Source: Deltaproteobacteria bacterium (GTDB lineage: Bacteria; Desulfobacterota; Desulfobacteria; Desulfobacterales; B30-G6). From it: a stretch of DNA of 25,798 nucleotides. Both the position numbers and the translations under genes were made by a program. The DNA is taken from positions 1 through 25,798 of the forward strand of contig QMMS01000025.1 in assembly GCA_003647375.1 (NCBI GenBank). The letters are read 5' to 3'. Under the pieces are notes generated by a model. That model was not told where the DNA came from and did not search any database. It saw only the letters and a list, made by a program, of their open reading frames with translations. Below are positions 1 through 7,040 of the stretch, one piece after another. Each line of letters opens with the position of its first letter. Positions within the stretch are counted from its first letter, which is position 1.

Positions 1-1766
1 CCCGAAGTGGCCGGCAGGGCCACCAACGCATACAGGTCTTTCAATCCAAACAAGCCTGAGAGTTTTACCTTGATACCCGCAGCACCCACAGGGTCTCCGG
101 TTGACAGAATGTAGGTAACAGCCACCGTTGCCGGTAGCACGTTCAGAAATGCAGAAAAGGTTTGCCCGATTTTCGACAATAGATTCATGCGTTTTCGAAA
201 TGTTTCCACCAGTTTTTCAAGGTCCCGGTCGATCTGCCCGGAAGTGTCCAGGAGTTTTTCCGTACCGGACAAGATCGATGTTATAGCCAATCGCCATTCC
301 CCGGAACCGGACAACGTCTCTTTGTCAAGAATCGACGGATGGGCCCTGACAATAAAAAGTAAACGCCCATTGGATGAAACCCGCATCCGGTGAGGGCTTC
401 CTTTGGTCAATGGGTTGTACTGCGCCTCAATTCCCTGATAGGCTTCGCGCATTTCCTTTGCCACAGGATCGGTTTTCGCCAGGGATACGGAGATCTCGGA
501 ATCAATGAATTTTCGCCACAGATCATTGGCGGCCGTTAAAAAGTCATCCATTGTCTCCTCTGAATATCGAACCTGAACATTTTCTTCTGAACTCGGCAGT
601 AGAGGTTCTCTACCCCTGATCCATTTAACGGTCTTGACAGCAGCCCGAATCGGTAAATCGATTATATTACCTGCTTTGCGCATCCATCTGATATGAGAGG
701 GGTCTGTGCGGTGCCAGATTTCCATGAACCGTTTGAGTACGATATCCATGGGAAAACGCTTCAAAGCCTGGTGCACACAATGGCTTTGCCACGTCTGCAG
801 GGCATTTCGGTAGAGTCCCAGCTCAAGCAGTGAAACCCCGGCCCTGCTTGAAATCTCCCCGGCCTGTTCCAACACGTCCATAAGGATGGAAAACATCAAA
901 TCCAGGCGAATCTTTTGCCTGTCCAGATTTGCCAGCGCGTCTGTCAAAGAGACTCCACCATCCCCCACCGGCAGCACGTCCATGAATTCCTCGTCGGCCG
1001 CTACCCGGTTATCCTCGTCAGCCCTGTAGATTCCCAATACCTGATCGACAGCATCCCTGCCGTATAGATTTTCGGCAACTGTCCCGGCATGTGCCAGAAT
1101 CTCTTCATCAGTATAGCTAGCATATACACGATAGACCAAAAAACATTTGCGGGTACCGATACCGGTGAGAATCTCTGAAATGAAGTCGGTGTTGTCCCGG
1201 TTGTTGTAATTGGCATTGGTGAAAATATAAATCAATACATCCGATACTTCCAGCGCCTGCCTGGCAACCTCGCGGTTGTGATAGGTACCCTTTAACCCGG
1301 TATCGAAATCAGGCGTGTCCAGGAGAATAAGCTTAGAAGGCGTTTGGGTATTGAGCACATACCGGGCATTTCCCTGCTGGATGAGATCGTTTTTGTCCAT
1401 CAAGGGTTTCGGCCGAAACCCAAAGGCTTTGAAAAGATCTTCAAAACGGTTGCTGTCCGAAAAGCAGTCGGCATTGCCGGATATGAGAATCCGGCGGTTG
1501 ATACCGGCAGTGCCGCCCGTGGGTGATATATTGTCTTGAATGAGTGCATTGAAAAGTGAGGACTTTCCGGATGAGCCCCCCCCGCAGATGGATGCCACCA
1601 GCGGAAAATCAGGAGCCAGTTTCGGAAGCAGCTTTTTGTCGATGAGGGCCTGCCAGGTTGTGATGTCCGCATCCTGGTCCAACCTGAGCTGGTCCACCAG
1701 TTGCGGAACGAGTTCCCTGAGGGTTCTGATTTCCTGGTCTATGGGTTGTTGCGAGGGAAGTCTCAC
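1..1766 (-). CDS. Era/dynamin-like P-loop GTPase, 3' end outside window
   Basis: The reading frame is open from a GTG at 1766 to the left edge, giving about 588 visible residues; the C-terminus is missing. GTG is chosen because no ATG precedes the conserved part and AGGAA lies about eight bases upstream. Residues 62-69 are a G1/Walker A loop (GGGSSGKS), Thr83 or Thr86 could be the G2 threonine, and 150-154 (DTPDF) is the G3 motif. The G4 position, usually N/TKxD, reads VYRVYAS near residues 211-217 and is degenerate, so base specificity is uncertain. The middle is helical, and the last visible 50 residues are hydrophobic, as in membrane-linked GTPases. It lies downstream of the Nudix and radical SAM genes on the same strand, separated from them by a repeat element. 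Large GTPases of this type often act in membrane or stress processes, but no specific role can be assigned. The GTPase fold is well supported; the function is not known. Confidence 0.8.
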   Translation of the reverse strand, partial: MRLPSQQPIDQEIRTLRELVPQLVDQLRLDQDADITTWQALIDKKLLPKLAPDFPLVASICGGGSSGKSSLFNALIQDNISPTGGTAGINRRILISGNADCFSDSNRFEDLFKAFGFRPKPLMDKNDLIQQGNARYVLNTQTPSKLILLDTPDFDTGLKGTYHNREVARQALEVSDVLIYIFTNANYNNRDNTDFISEILTGIGTRKCFLVYRVYASYTDEEILAHAGTVAENLYGRDAVDQVLGIYRADEDNRVAADEEFMDVLPVGDGGVSLTDALANLDRQKIRLDLMFSILMDVLEQAGEISSRAGVSLLELGLYRNALQTWQSHCVHQALKRFPMDIVLKRFMEIWHRTDPSHIRWMRKAGNIIDLPIRAAVKTVKWIRGREPLLPSSEENVQVRYSEETMDDFLTAANDLWRKFIDSEISVSLAKTDPVAKEMREAYQGIEAQYNPLTKGSPHRMRVSSNGRLLFIVRAHPSILDKETLSGSGEWRLAITSILSGTEKLLDTSGQIDRDLEKLVETFRKRMNLLSKIGQTFSAFLNVLPATVAVTYILSTGDPVGAAGIKVKLSGLFGLKDLYALVALPATS

Positions 1767-1803
1767 AATATAAGTTCCTATAATTATGCAGTATAGTGTT
1801 ATT

Positions 1804-1976
1804 TTAAAAGATGAACGTCGAACATCGAACATCGAACGTCCAACGCCGAATGAAAACAAACATTGAATACCGAATTGTTTTTTCCCTTCCAGTCGTTTTG
1901 ATCATACAGCTGTTTCTTCATTTTTTAAATTCAAAATTCGATGTTGGACGTTCGATGTTCGATGTTCATCTTTTAT
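1804..1976. repeat. Family A inverted repeat (GAACATC heptamers)
   Basis: Two arms of a degenerate heptamer, (G/C)AAC(A/G)(T/C)C, face each other: 1804-1851 on the plus strand and about 1935-1976 on the minus strand, with roughly 80 bases of unrelated AT-rich DNA between. Both outer ends read TAAAAGATGAAC. The right end overlaps the stop codon of the radical SAM gene (TAA at 1973-1975). A third copy lies at 3801-3846. Short ORFs made from this DNA (MNVEHRTSN-like) should not be annotated as genes. Confidence 0.85.
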
Positions 1977-3841
1977 ATCCTCACCGCCAAACTCAGATAT
2001 CTCCCATCCTCTTCGAACATCAAGCCCTTGTCGGTCATCATTCGCAGAAACGGTACGAGTTTGTCTTCGGGAAGTTCAGGAAATTGCAACACAATCCTCC
2101 GGAGAGATCGGACGCTGCTGCAGAACAGGTATATCTCTCGGGATGTGCCGATCAAGCGATGCTGCATGGGGTCTGCGTTCAGCCGTCGCTGGCGGATGAT
2201 CAGAAAGCGGCCACCATCCTGATAACCGAGAATCGGCCCGCCTGACGGCTGACAATGAAGATCCGCATAAAACCTTTTCCACTCCTGAATTTTCTTTTCA
2301 ACGGGCTTCCAGCGTTTTCGCTGACGTAGCACATCACCTCGATAGGCTTGAATTGGAAATTGAACGTTTTTTGTGACATCATCCGGGAACAGCCTGCGGT
2401 AATGCGGATGATTCGATATGGATTGGACATGAAACTGCGTGGGGCATTGCCACACCGGACTCCCTAAACCCAGCCAGAAATTAACCGGCTTCAACGGCCT
2501 GAAGGGCATGGCAAATGCCAGGTTCTGGATGGTTTCCGTAACATCAGCTTCATCACTACCCGGAAAGTGGATTATCAGGTTGGAAATATTCTGTAATCCC
2601 AGGGACTCACAATTTTTCATGATCTCCATATTTTGAATTGCCGTGGTGCCCTTGTTCATTTTTTTCAGGAGGTTGGAGCTGAGCGCTTCAATTCCCACCT
2701 GAACTTCTGTCACGCCGGCCGACCGCATCTTGGCAAGGGCCTTCAGGGGTGTCGAGGCCCTGATCTCTGAAAACATCTGCAGATCCTTGTCCAGCCGACT
2801 CAGCCCGGAGAAAATATCGTCCATCGACTTACTAGGTAATACGTTGTCCATGAATGCAACGGACAGCGTCTGGTGACGTTCCGATAACATATCGATGTCG
2901 CGAACAACCCTGGCGGGATCCCTCTTTCTATATCCGGACCACTGCAGGTTCAGATTGCAGAAGGCACATCCTTTATGTTTATTTTCGAGGGTCTCCCCTT
3001 TCCACCAGCAACCCCGTGACGATTCCACGGGAAGTGTCGGGAAAAATCGTTTATCAGGCAAAAATGTGCTTAGGGTTTTAAAATAGTCGTCATAGTCGGG
3101 AGTTGACAGACGTTCAAGATGGGGCAATTGGGATAATAAATGCGATTCGTTATCAATCGATTCCCGCGTCACGACACCGTCAATGGTATGAGCTGTTTCA
3201 ATACTGCCGCATTTTTCAAAATGCTCCAGGAGCCGCAACAGAGGAAGCTCCCCTTCCCCGTTCACGATAATGTCGATGTCCGTGAAAACATCGATGTACT
3301 CCTTGCAGAAAGGATTGGAGACAGTCGAACCACCAAACAGCGTGATGATATCGGGAGAAATCTTTTTGATTTGTCGAACAGCATAGAGGCTCGATGTCAA
3401 CTGGCACAAGCACACGGAAAACCCCACCAGGCCGATGACATGCCGGTTTATCTGTTGTATCGCTTCATCGGTGATATCCTTTGTCTGCCGAACCAACGCC
3501 TTAAAATCAACAGCCCTCAACACCTGATTTCGGGATATTTGCTTCCGAAAAAATCGTTCTATGGCGTCAGACTTTTCAGGATACAGCAGTGCAGCATATA
3601 CCGATTCCGCCAGCCAGGTTCGCTTGGATAGGGCCTGGTACACATCATAGCCGATGGCATTTGCCACGTTCAGGTACATATGCACCGTATCCACCCGGGT
3701 GTCTTTCAGTTCTTTGTTTAGAAAAGATTTCAGGGAGCCCAGCTGAATCGATGGTCGTTTGAACAGCGGCCACGGTGTAGACACAAGACATATATTCTTG
3801 ATTCGATGTTCGATGTTCAGCGTTCGATGTTGGACGTTCAT
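1973..3841 (-). CDS. RiPP-maturation-type B12-binding radical SAM protein
   Basis: This 622-residue protein has a cobalamin-binding-like N-terminal half (about residues 15-210, starting ICLVSTPWP and with the strand-loop LFGGSTVSN near 168-176 and VNGEGE near 193-198). A radical SAM domain follows. The cluster cysteines are Cys278, Cys292 and Cys295: RGCWW, a 13-residue gap, then CAFC. RGCWW followed by GCxFC and NL is typical of the RiPP maturation radical SAM C-methyltransferase family, though the gap here is longer than the usual seven or so residues. Such enzymes modify ribosomal peptides, often by methylation with B12 and SAM. No precursor peptide gene was found nearby. The start codon lies two bases after the upstream Nudix stop and inside a repeat, so the first 14 or so residues (MNVQHRTLNIEHRI) are repeat-encoded; no other start precedes the conserved ICLVS. 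The TAA stop touches the next repeat copy. Confidence 0.82.
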   Translation of the reverse strand: MNVQHRTLNIEHRIKNICLVSTPWPLFKRPSIQLGSLKSFLNKELKDTRVDTVHMYLNVANAIGYDVYQALSKRTWLAESVYAALLYPEKSDAIERFFRKQISRNQVLRAVDFKALVRQTKDITDEAIQQINRHVIGLVGFSVCLCQLTSSLYAVRQIKKISPDIITLFGGSTVSNPFCKEYIDVFTDIDIIVNGEGELPLLRLLEHFEKCGSIETAHTIDGVVTRESIDNESHLLSQLPHLERLSTPDYDDYFKTLSTFLPDKRFFPTLPVESSRGCWWKGETLENKHKGCAFCNLNLQWSGYRKRDPARVVRDIDMLSERHQTLSVAFMDNVLPSKSMDDIFSGLSRLDKDLQMFSEIRASTPLKALAKMRSAGVTEVQVGIEALSSNLLKKMNKGTTAIQNMEIMKNCESLGLQNISNLIIHFPGSDEADVTETIQNLAFAMPFRPLKPVNFWLGLGSPVWQCPTQFHVQSISNHPHYRRLFPDDVTKNVQFPIQAYRGDVLRQRKRWKPVEKKIQEWKRFYADLHCQPSGGPILGYQDGGRFLIIRQRRLNADPMQHRLIGTSREIYLFCSSVRSLRRIVLQFPELPEDKLVPFLRMMTDKGLMFEEDGRYLSLAVRI

Positions 3842-3846
3842 CTTTA
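3801..3846 (-). repeat. Family A repeat, single arm with stop-start junction
   Basis: This is a minus-strand copy of the heptamer repeat, with the same outer end (TAAAGATGAAC) as the arms at 1804 and 1976. It spans the Nudix stop codon (TAA, 3844-3846) and the radical SAM start codon (ATG, 3839-3841), so the repeat itself supplies a tight stop-start junction. The rest of the copy encodes the first residues of the radical SAM protein. Confidence 0.8.
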
Positions 3847-4677
3847 TGAAGCCTTGGGGTTCATATATGTTTCATCCATGATTCCCTTGAGAACAGGCAG
3901 CGACTCATCAGCCGGCACTTCAAACCCGAACATGAGCTCGAGAAAGTTCAGAGTAATCCGGCACGTGGCCCCCCAAAGCACCTCGGTTTCCAGACTGTTT
4001 TTGTGAAGATAACTCGGGGCATCGTAGACCTGTCGGCTGCCGTTGTCGGCATTGGGGTCTTTCATCTCAAGCTGATACCGAACATAATTACCGGGATCGA
4101 GAAATTTTCTCAAGGGTATCGAGACAATCTTTTCGACCTCCCAGTTCAGTCTGAAGTGCTGTTGTCTGGATACCCACCCCACCATGGGATAGATGACCCG
4201 CCCGAACATGACCAACCGTTGGATCGGCAAGGACCCCAGGAAACGGACGCCGAATGGATTCAGACGCATCTCCTCGAAACCTTCACGCAGACTGGTAAAA
4301 AAGAGCACCCGCAGAATCTTTGCTTCTTTGTATCGCTGGGAGCGAATAGCCGACCAGAAAGGCCAGCGCCACATGGGAAGACCCGGCAGCGTCATGGTTC
4401 CGGCCAAAAAGGTGTCCATACCAGGGGAAATGCCGCCTCCGGGGCAACACAGATCACCCGGCTGCGTAACCTCCTGGGATCGCTTGTTCAATATAAGACA
4501 AGGTTCGGGTGCCTGGCCGTTGTCACCCGGCATGAGTCCCAGGAGAAACATCACTGCCGAGGAATTTTTGATACCGTCGATATGTTCCGGGTAGACCGGT
4601 TCTTTGAGGAGGCACTCACCCGTGATCTTCTGGATGTGGGCTTGGAGTGCGACAGGATCTTTTAATAGAGAGTGCAT
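3844..4677 (-). CDS. Nudix hydrolase (CoA pyrophosphatase-like) with insertion
   Basis: A 277-residue protein resembling the NUDT7/8-like branch of Nudix hydrolases, which cleave CoA or related nucleoside diphosphate derivatives. Residues 74-82 (GDLCCPGGG) match the start of the Nudix region and 131-136 (REGFEE) supply the metal-binding REUxEE part. About 48 residues separate these halves, rich in Pro, Trp and Arg, where the canonical box has only a short spacer. RFLGSLP after the box fits the family. Substrate is not proven: the usual Gly-x5-Glu spacing is disrupted. The ATG at 4677 is preceded by AAGGAA, which sits inside a 16-bp palindrome (4681-4696). The gene is probably co-transcribed with the radical SAM gene, whose start follows the stop by two bases. 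Confidence 0.75.
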   Translation of the reverse strand: MHSLLKDPVALQAHIQKITGECLLKEPVYPEHIDGIKNSSAVMFLLGLMPGDNGQAPEPCLILNKRSQEVTQPGDLCCPGGGISPGMDTFLAGTMTLPGLPMWRWPFWSAIRSQRYKEAKILRVLFFTSLREGFEEMRLNPFGVRFLGSLPIQRLVMFGRVIYPMVGWVSRQQHFRLNWEVEKIVSIPLRKFLDPGNYVRYQLEMKDPNADNGSRQVYDAPSYLHKNSLETEVLWGATCRITLNFLELMFGFEVPADESLPVLKGIMDETYMNPKAS

Positions 4678-4680
4678 TAG

Positions 4681-4726
4681 GGTTCCTTAAGGAACCAGGG
4701 TACAAGGGATCGAGGTTCCAAGGGAA
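4681..4726. repeat. Palindrome over Nudix RBS and AAGGG/GGTTCC repeat
   Basis: GGTTCCTTAAGGAACC at 4681-4696 is a perfect 16-bp palindrome, followed by further AGGG and GGTTCCAAGGG units. On the minus strand its AAGGAA half is the only visible ribosome-binding site for the Nudix gene, so pairing of the two halves in mRNA could mask translation initiation. The sequence also resembles the CCCTTGAACCC-type repeat at 7041-7083 and 13987-14030. Confidence 0.55.
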
Positions 4727-4742
4727 TAAGTCATAGGGGTTC

Positions 4743-4790
4743 AGGCTGTAGACTGTTAGGCTATTAGCAGCTTACAGCTTATCACTTATC
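4743..4790. repeat. Family B repeat (AGGCTGT units), short copy
   Basis: Degenerate AGGCTGT/AGACTGT units run into the complementary CTTACAGCTTA-type arm. It is a shorter relative of the copies at 14544-14680 and 19561-19705. The gap 4678-4983 otherwise holds the palindrome next to the Nudix gene and the toxin-antitoxin promoter; no further gene is seen. Confidence 0.65.
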
Positions 4791-4921
4791 TGTATTTCAT
4801 CACTCAGAAAAGGTAACTGCTGGGAGAGGTATTGTCAAGAAATGGAGCTGGGTTGATAATATCGGGCAAACTAAAACTATACTCAGTTGCATGGGTATCA
4901 ACAATCAGTATGAAATGCATC

Positions 4922-4960
4922 TTGACACCGTGCACTGAAATGTGTATTAAATATACACAT
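4922..4960 (+). promoter_or_regulatory. Promoter and operator of the toxin-antitoxin operon
   Basis: TTGACA at 4922-4927 is followed after 17 bases by TATTAA (4945-4950), a near-consensus sigma-70 promoter. The -10 box lies inside a palindrome at 4940-4960 with arms ATGTGTAT and ATACACAT around TAAAT. RHH antitoxins commonly bind such operators and repress their own operon, so autoregulation is likely. A smaller palindrome, TGTATACA, overlaps the antitoxin start at 4985-4992. Confidence 0.7.
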
Positions 4961-4983
4961 AAAACATAGCTATGAGGTGCATT

Positions 4984-5232
4984 ATGTATACAGATAATGT
5001 TCGCATGAACATCACCCTGCCAAAGGATCTGGCTGCATCCCTGGATGAAATGGCTGGGCCAAGAAAGCGCAGCAAATTCATTGTCCAGGCATTGCGGTTG
5101 ATGATCCAGGAGGTGAAAAAAACAGAAATGGACTTGCAACTCACAGAGGGGTATCGTGCCGGGAAAAATGAAAACCTGAAAATTGCGGAGGCATTCGAAC
5201 CTTTTGATCTGGAGGGATGGGATGAATACTAA
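4984..5232 (+). CDS. Ribbon-helix-helix (CopG/MazE-type) antitoxin
   Basis: An 82-residue protein with an N-terminal ribbon-helix-helix DNA-binding domain: the strand RMNITLPKDLAASLDEMA, then a basic turn (GPRKRSKFI) and a second helix. The acidic C-terminal tail (EAFEPFDLEGWDEY) is typical of the part that wraps the toxin. ATG 4984 is chosen over the upstream ATG at 4972 because GAGGTG (4974-4979) lies four bases before it. It overlaps the toxin gene by 11 bases (ATG 5222, stop 5230-5232), a normal arrangement for translationally coupled toxin-antitoxin pairs. It should bind the operator just upstream and neutralise the MazF-like toxin. The family call is firm; a specific gene name is not. 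Confidence 0.88.
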   Translation: MYTDNVRMNITLPKDLAASLDEMAGPRKRSKFIVQALRLMIQEVKKTEMDLQLTEGYRAGKNENLKIAEAFEPFDLEGWDEY

Positions 5233-5569
5233 GCGGGGCGATATCTGCCTGGTGGCTCTCGATCCGGTGATGGGAAGTGAAATTTCAAAAACCCGGCCGG
5301 CATTGATCGTTTCCAACGATATCAACAATCGATTTTCCGGAACATTGACCGTGCTGCCCATTACATCGAAAAACCTTCAGAAAATATATCCTTTTGAGGT
5401 TTTTTTACAAAAAGGCATGGGGAATCTTCCCAAAGATTCCAAAGTAAAAGCCGATCAGATTCGAACCCTCGATAAAAGACGGTTTATCAAGTTCATCGGA
5501 GCGGTGGCTGCAGATATCATGCAAAGAGTCGAAACGGCGCTGATGATTCACCTCCAGATAAAATCGTGA
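5222..5569 (+). CDS. MazF/PemK-family mRNA interferase toxin
   Basis: A 115-residue protein of normal MazF length. It begins with KRGDICLVALDPVMGSE and carries the signature SKTRPALIVSND, followed by TVLPITS and later KADQIRTLDKRR, all hallmarks of the MazF/PemK/CcdB-like fold. The family cleaves RNA at short sequences and is inactivated by the antitoxin encoded upstream. ATG 5222 is used because GGAGGGATGGG precedes it and because a longer frame would overlap most of the antitoxin. The gene ends 27 bases from the convergent stop of the DUF4143 ATPase, with no obvious terminator between. The cleavage specificity cannot be read from the sequence. Confidence 0.9.
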   Translation: MNTKRGDICLVALDPVMGSEISKTRPALIVSNDINNRFSGTLTVLPITSKNLQKIYPFEVFLQKGMGNLPKDSKVKADQIRTLDKRRFIKFIGAVAADIMQRVETALMIHLQIKS

Positions 5570-5596
5570 AACAATTAGTTTATACAAGGTTATAGC

Positions 5597-6865
5597 TTAA
5601 TTCAGCATCGCCAGAAATCTCTCGACGCTCATGACCCAGGTATCATCGGGATGCTTCTGGAGTACATCTCTCCGATCAACCACCTGAATGCCGAGTGTTC
5701 TTTGCCTGGAAAACCACTTTTTACGCTCCCTCAAAGGCCGGGATGGCGATATGTCGTTTTGTTTGACTTCCACGGCAAGTAAGGGCTGGTTTTCTTTCAC
5801 GATTAAAAAGTCGATCTCTTTCTTATCCAGCGTCCGTACATAGTGCAGTTGATAATTTCCAAAACCCATATCCGTCATGGCCCTGCAGGTCCGGTACAAG
5901 CAGGTAGCTACTAAATTTTCCAGACGAGCAGATCCTTCAGGCGCGTAGTACCAGTCGAGAAAGTACCATTTTTTTTCCTTTCGAAGTCCTCGAGGTACCT
6001 TTTTCGACCAGGGTGTCACCGGAAATATCAGGTAAAGCCGTTTCAACTGCTGCAGCCAGCTTTTCACCGTGGTATGAGCCACTTCCAGTTCATTTGCCAG
6101 GTTGGCCATGGACAGAGGCGCCATAATTCGATGGGGCAACAACGTAACCAGATTTTCAATTTTATCCAGTTCCACCACCCTGCTGATATCACGAAGCTCT
6201 TCCCTGACAAGCAGACTGATGTAATCCTGGTGCCATTTTCTACTGAACCGCTGGTTCTGGCGAATTACCGGTTCAGGAAATGAACCATACCTCAATAACG
6301 TGTTGTATGCATCATGGTGTGCCTCGCCAATAGCCTGGTTCAATTCTCTTTCGAATGCTGCAGGCAGCCCTTGTGGATTTTCCCGGGAAAGAAAACATGA
6401 CGAAAATGGAATCCCGACCAGCTCTCGAATGCTGAGGGGCAACATATGAAACAGATTGTACCTGCCCACCAGCGCATCCCCTGATTGCCTGAAGAGATCC
6501 AGGCGAGCACTCCCGGTTATCAAAAACCGAAACTCATCCCCAAAGATATCGTAAACTCCCTTTAAGATATCCCGCCATTTGGGTCTTTTATGAATTTCAT
6601 CGAATACGACCCAGGGGGATTTCTTGCCGGTCAAGCGTGCAGGTGATTCAAAAAAACGGCTGTCCGAGAAATATGCCTGACGAACCCTGATGTCGTCCCA
6701 GTTGAAATAGAGGGGTTTGCACTCAGTTTCCGCCAGTAGGTTTTTTGCCAGGCTGGTTTTTCCTACCTGCCTCGGTCCGGCCAGAAAGACCATGTGCCTG
6801 CCAATGAGGGTTTCGTCAAAACCGTAAGATTCAACTTCTCTAGTAATATAATTTTTTGTTTGCAT
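5597..6865 (-). CDS. AAA+ ATPase with C-terminal DUF4143
   Basis: A 422-residue protein of the common AAA_14-DUF4143 type. Residues 30-38 (GPRQVGKTS) are Walker A, 86-91 (VVFDEI) Walker B, and 115-121 (LITGSAR) a sensor-like motif. A winged-helix-like segment follows. Near the C-terminus Asp352, Glu366 and Lys368 (EIDFLIVKENQPLLAVEVK) match the D...ExK pattern of PD-(D/E)xK nucleases, a known feature of this group. Cellular role is poorly understood; these genes are often patchy and mobile, and this one lies next to a toxin-antitoxin pair. The start codon directly abuts a 28-bp palindrome and has no visible Shine-Dalgarno site. A minus-strand TTGACA (6895-6900) with TAATAT 17 bases later would place transcription start close to the ATG, suggesting a leaderless mRNA. 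Confidence 0.88.
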   Translation of the reverse strand: MQTKNYITREVESYGFDETLIGRHMVFLAGPRQVGKTSLAKNLLAETECKPLYFNWDDIRVRQAYFSDSRFFESPARLTGKKSPWVVFDEIHKRPKWRDILKGVYDIFGDEFRFLITGSARLDLFRQSGDALVGRYNLFHMLPLSIRELVGIPFSSCFLSRENPQGLPAAFERELNQAIGEAHHDAYNTLLRYGSFPEPVIRQNQRFSRKWHQDYISLLVREELRDISRVVELDKIENLVTLLPHRIMAPLSMANLANELEVAHTTVKSWLQQLKRLYLIFPVTPWSKKVPRGLRKEKKWYFLDWYYAPEGSARLENLVATCLYRTCRAMTDMGFGNYQLHYVRTLDKKEIDFLIVKENQPLLAVEVKQNDISPSRPLRERKKWFSRQRTLGIQVVDRRDVLQKHPDDTWVMSVERFLAMLN

Positions 6866-6866
6866 G

Positions 6867-6900
6867 CACTCATATTATCGCGATAATATGAGTGTGTCAA
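6867..6900 (-). promoter_or_regulatory. 28-bp perfect palindrome in the DUF4143 gene promoter
   Basis: Bases 6867-6894 form a perfect inverted repeat centred on TCGCGA, with arms CACTCATATTATCG and its complement. On the minus strand TTGACA (6895-6900) is followed by a 17-base spacer and TAATAT (6872-6877), both spacer and -10 falling within the palindrome. The start codon is at 6865. This fits an operator that blocks the promoter when bound; the binding protein is not identified. Confidence 0.65.
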
Positions 6901-6901
6901 T

Positions 6902-6965
6902 ATAATAAAATTGCCGTATGAACACAATCTCAAGAGCGATTATGTTCATACGGCAATTTTATTAT
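6902..6965. repeat. Stem-loop with 28-bp arms (one mismatch)
   Basis: Arms 6902-6929 and 6938-6965 are complementary except for one position, with an eight-base loop (TCAAGAGC). The stem contains ATTGCCGTATGAACA and ends in an AT-rich ATAATAAAAT on both sides. It could end transcription of the upstream ketoacyl-ACP synthase gene in either direction, or be a small mobile inverted repeat. It is long and nearly perfect for a bacterial terminator. Confidence 0.75.
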
Positions 6966-7000
6966 TGGACGCGGCTGCGCCGCTACAGTCGAGTTAGCAT

Positions 7001-7024
7001 GTTTATTGGGTTTGTTGGGTTCAT
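7001..7024. repeat. Family D repeat (nonamer GTTTATTGG), short copy
   Basis: A run of GTTTATTGG/GTTTGTTGG-type units with the same nine-base period as the larger copies at 8104-8143 and 8229-8308. Nothing else is recognised in the gap between this and the synthase gene. Confidence 0.65.
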
Positions 7025-7040
7025 CACACTGGATGGCTGG

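Noticed and set aside
1790..1795. TATACT as a -10 box for the GTPase gene on the minus strand
   Set aside because: No acceptable -35 hexamer at 16-18 bases; left unannotated.
1811..2245. Plus-strand ORF of 144 residues starting MNVEHRTSN
   Set aside because: Its start is family A repeat DNA and the rest is antisense to the radical SAM gene. It resembles a translated repeat rather than a protein.
4003..4665. Long plus-strand ORF opposite the Nudix gene
   Set aside because: Antisense shadow without family similarity or ribosome-binding site; the minus-strand frame has the Nudix motifs.
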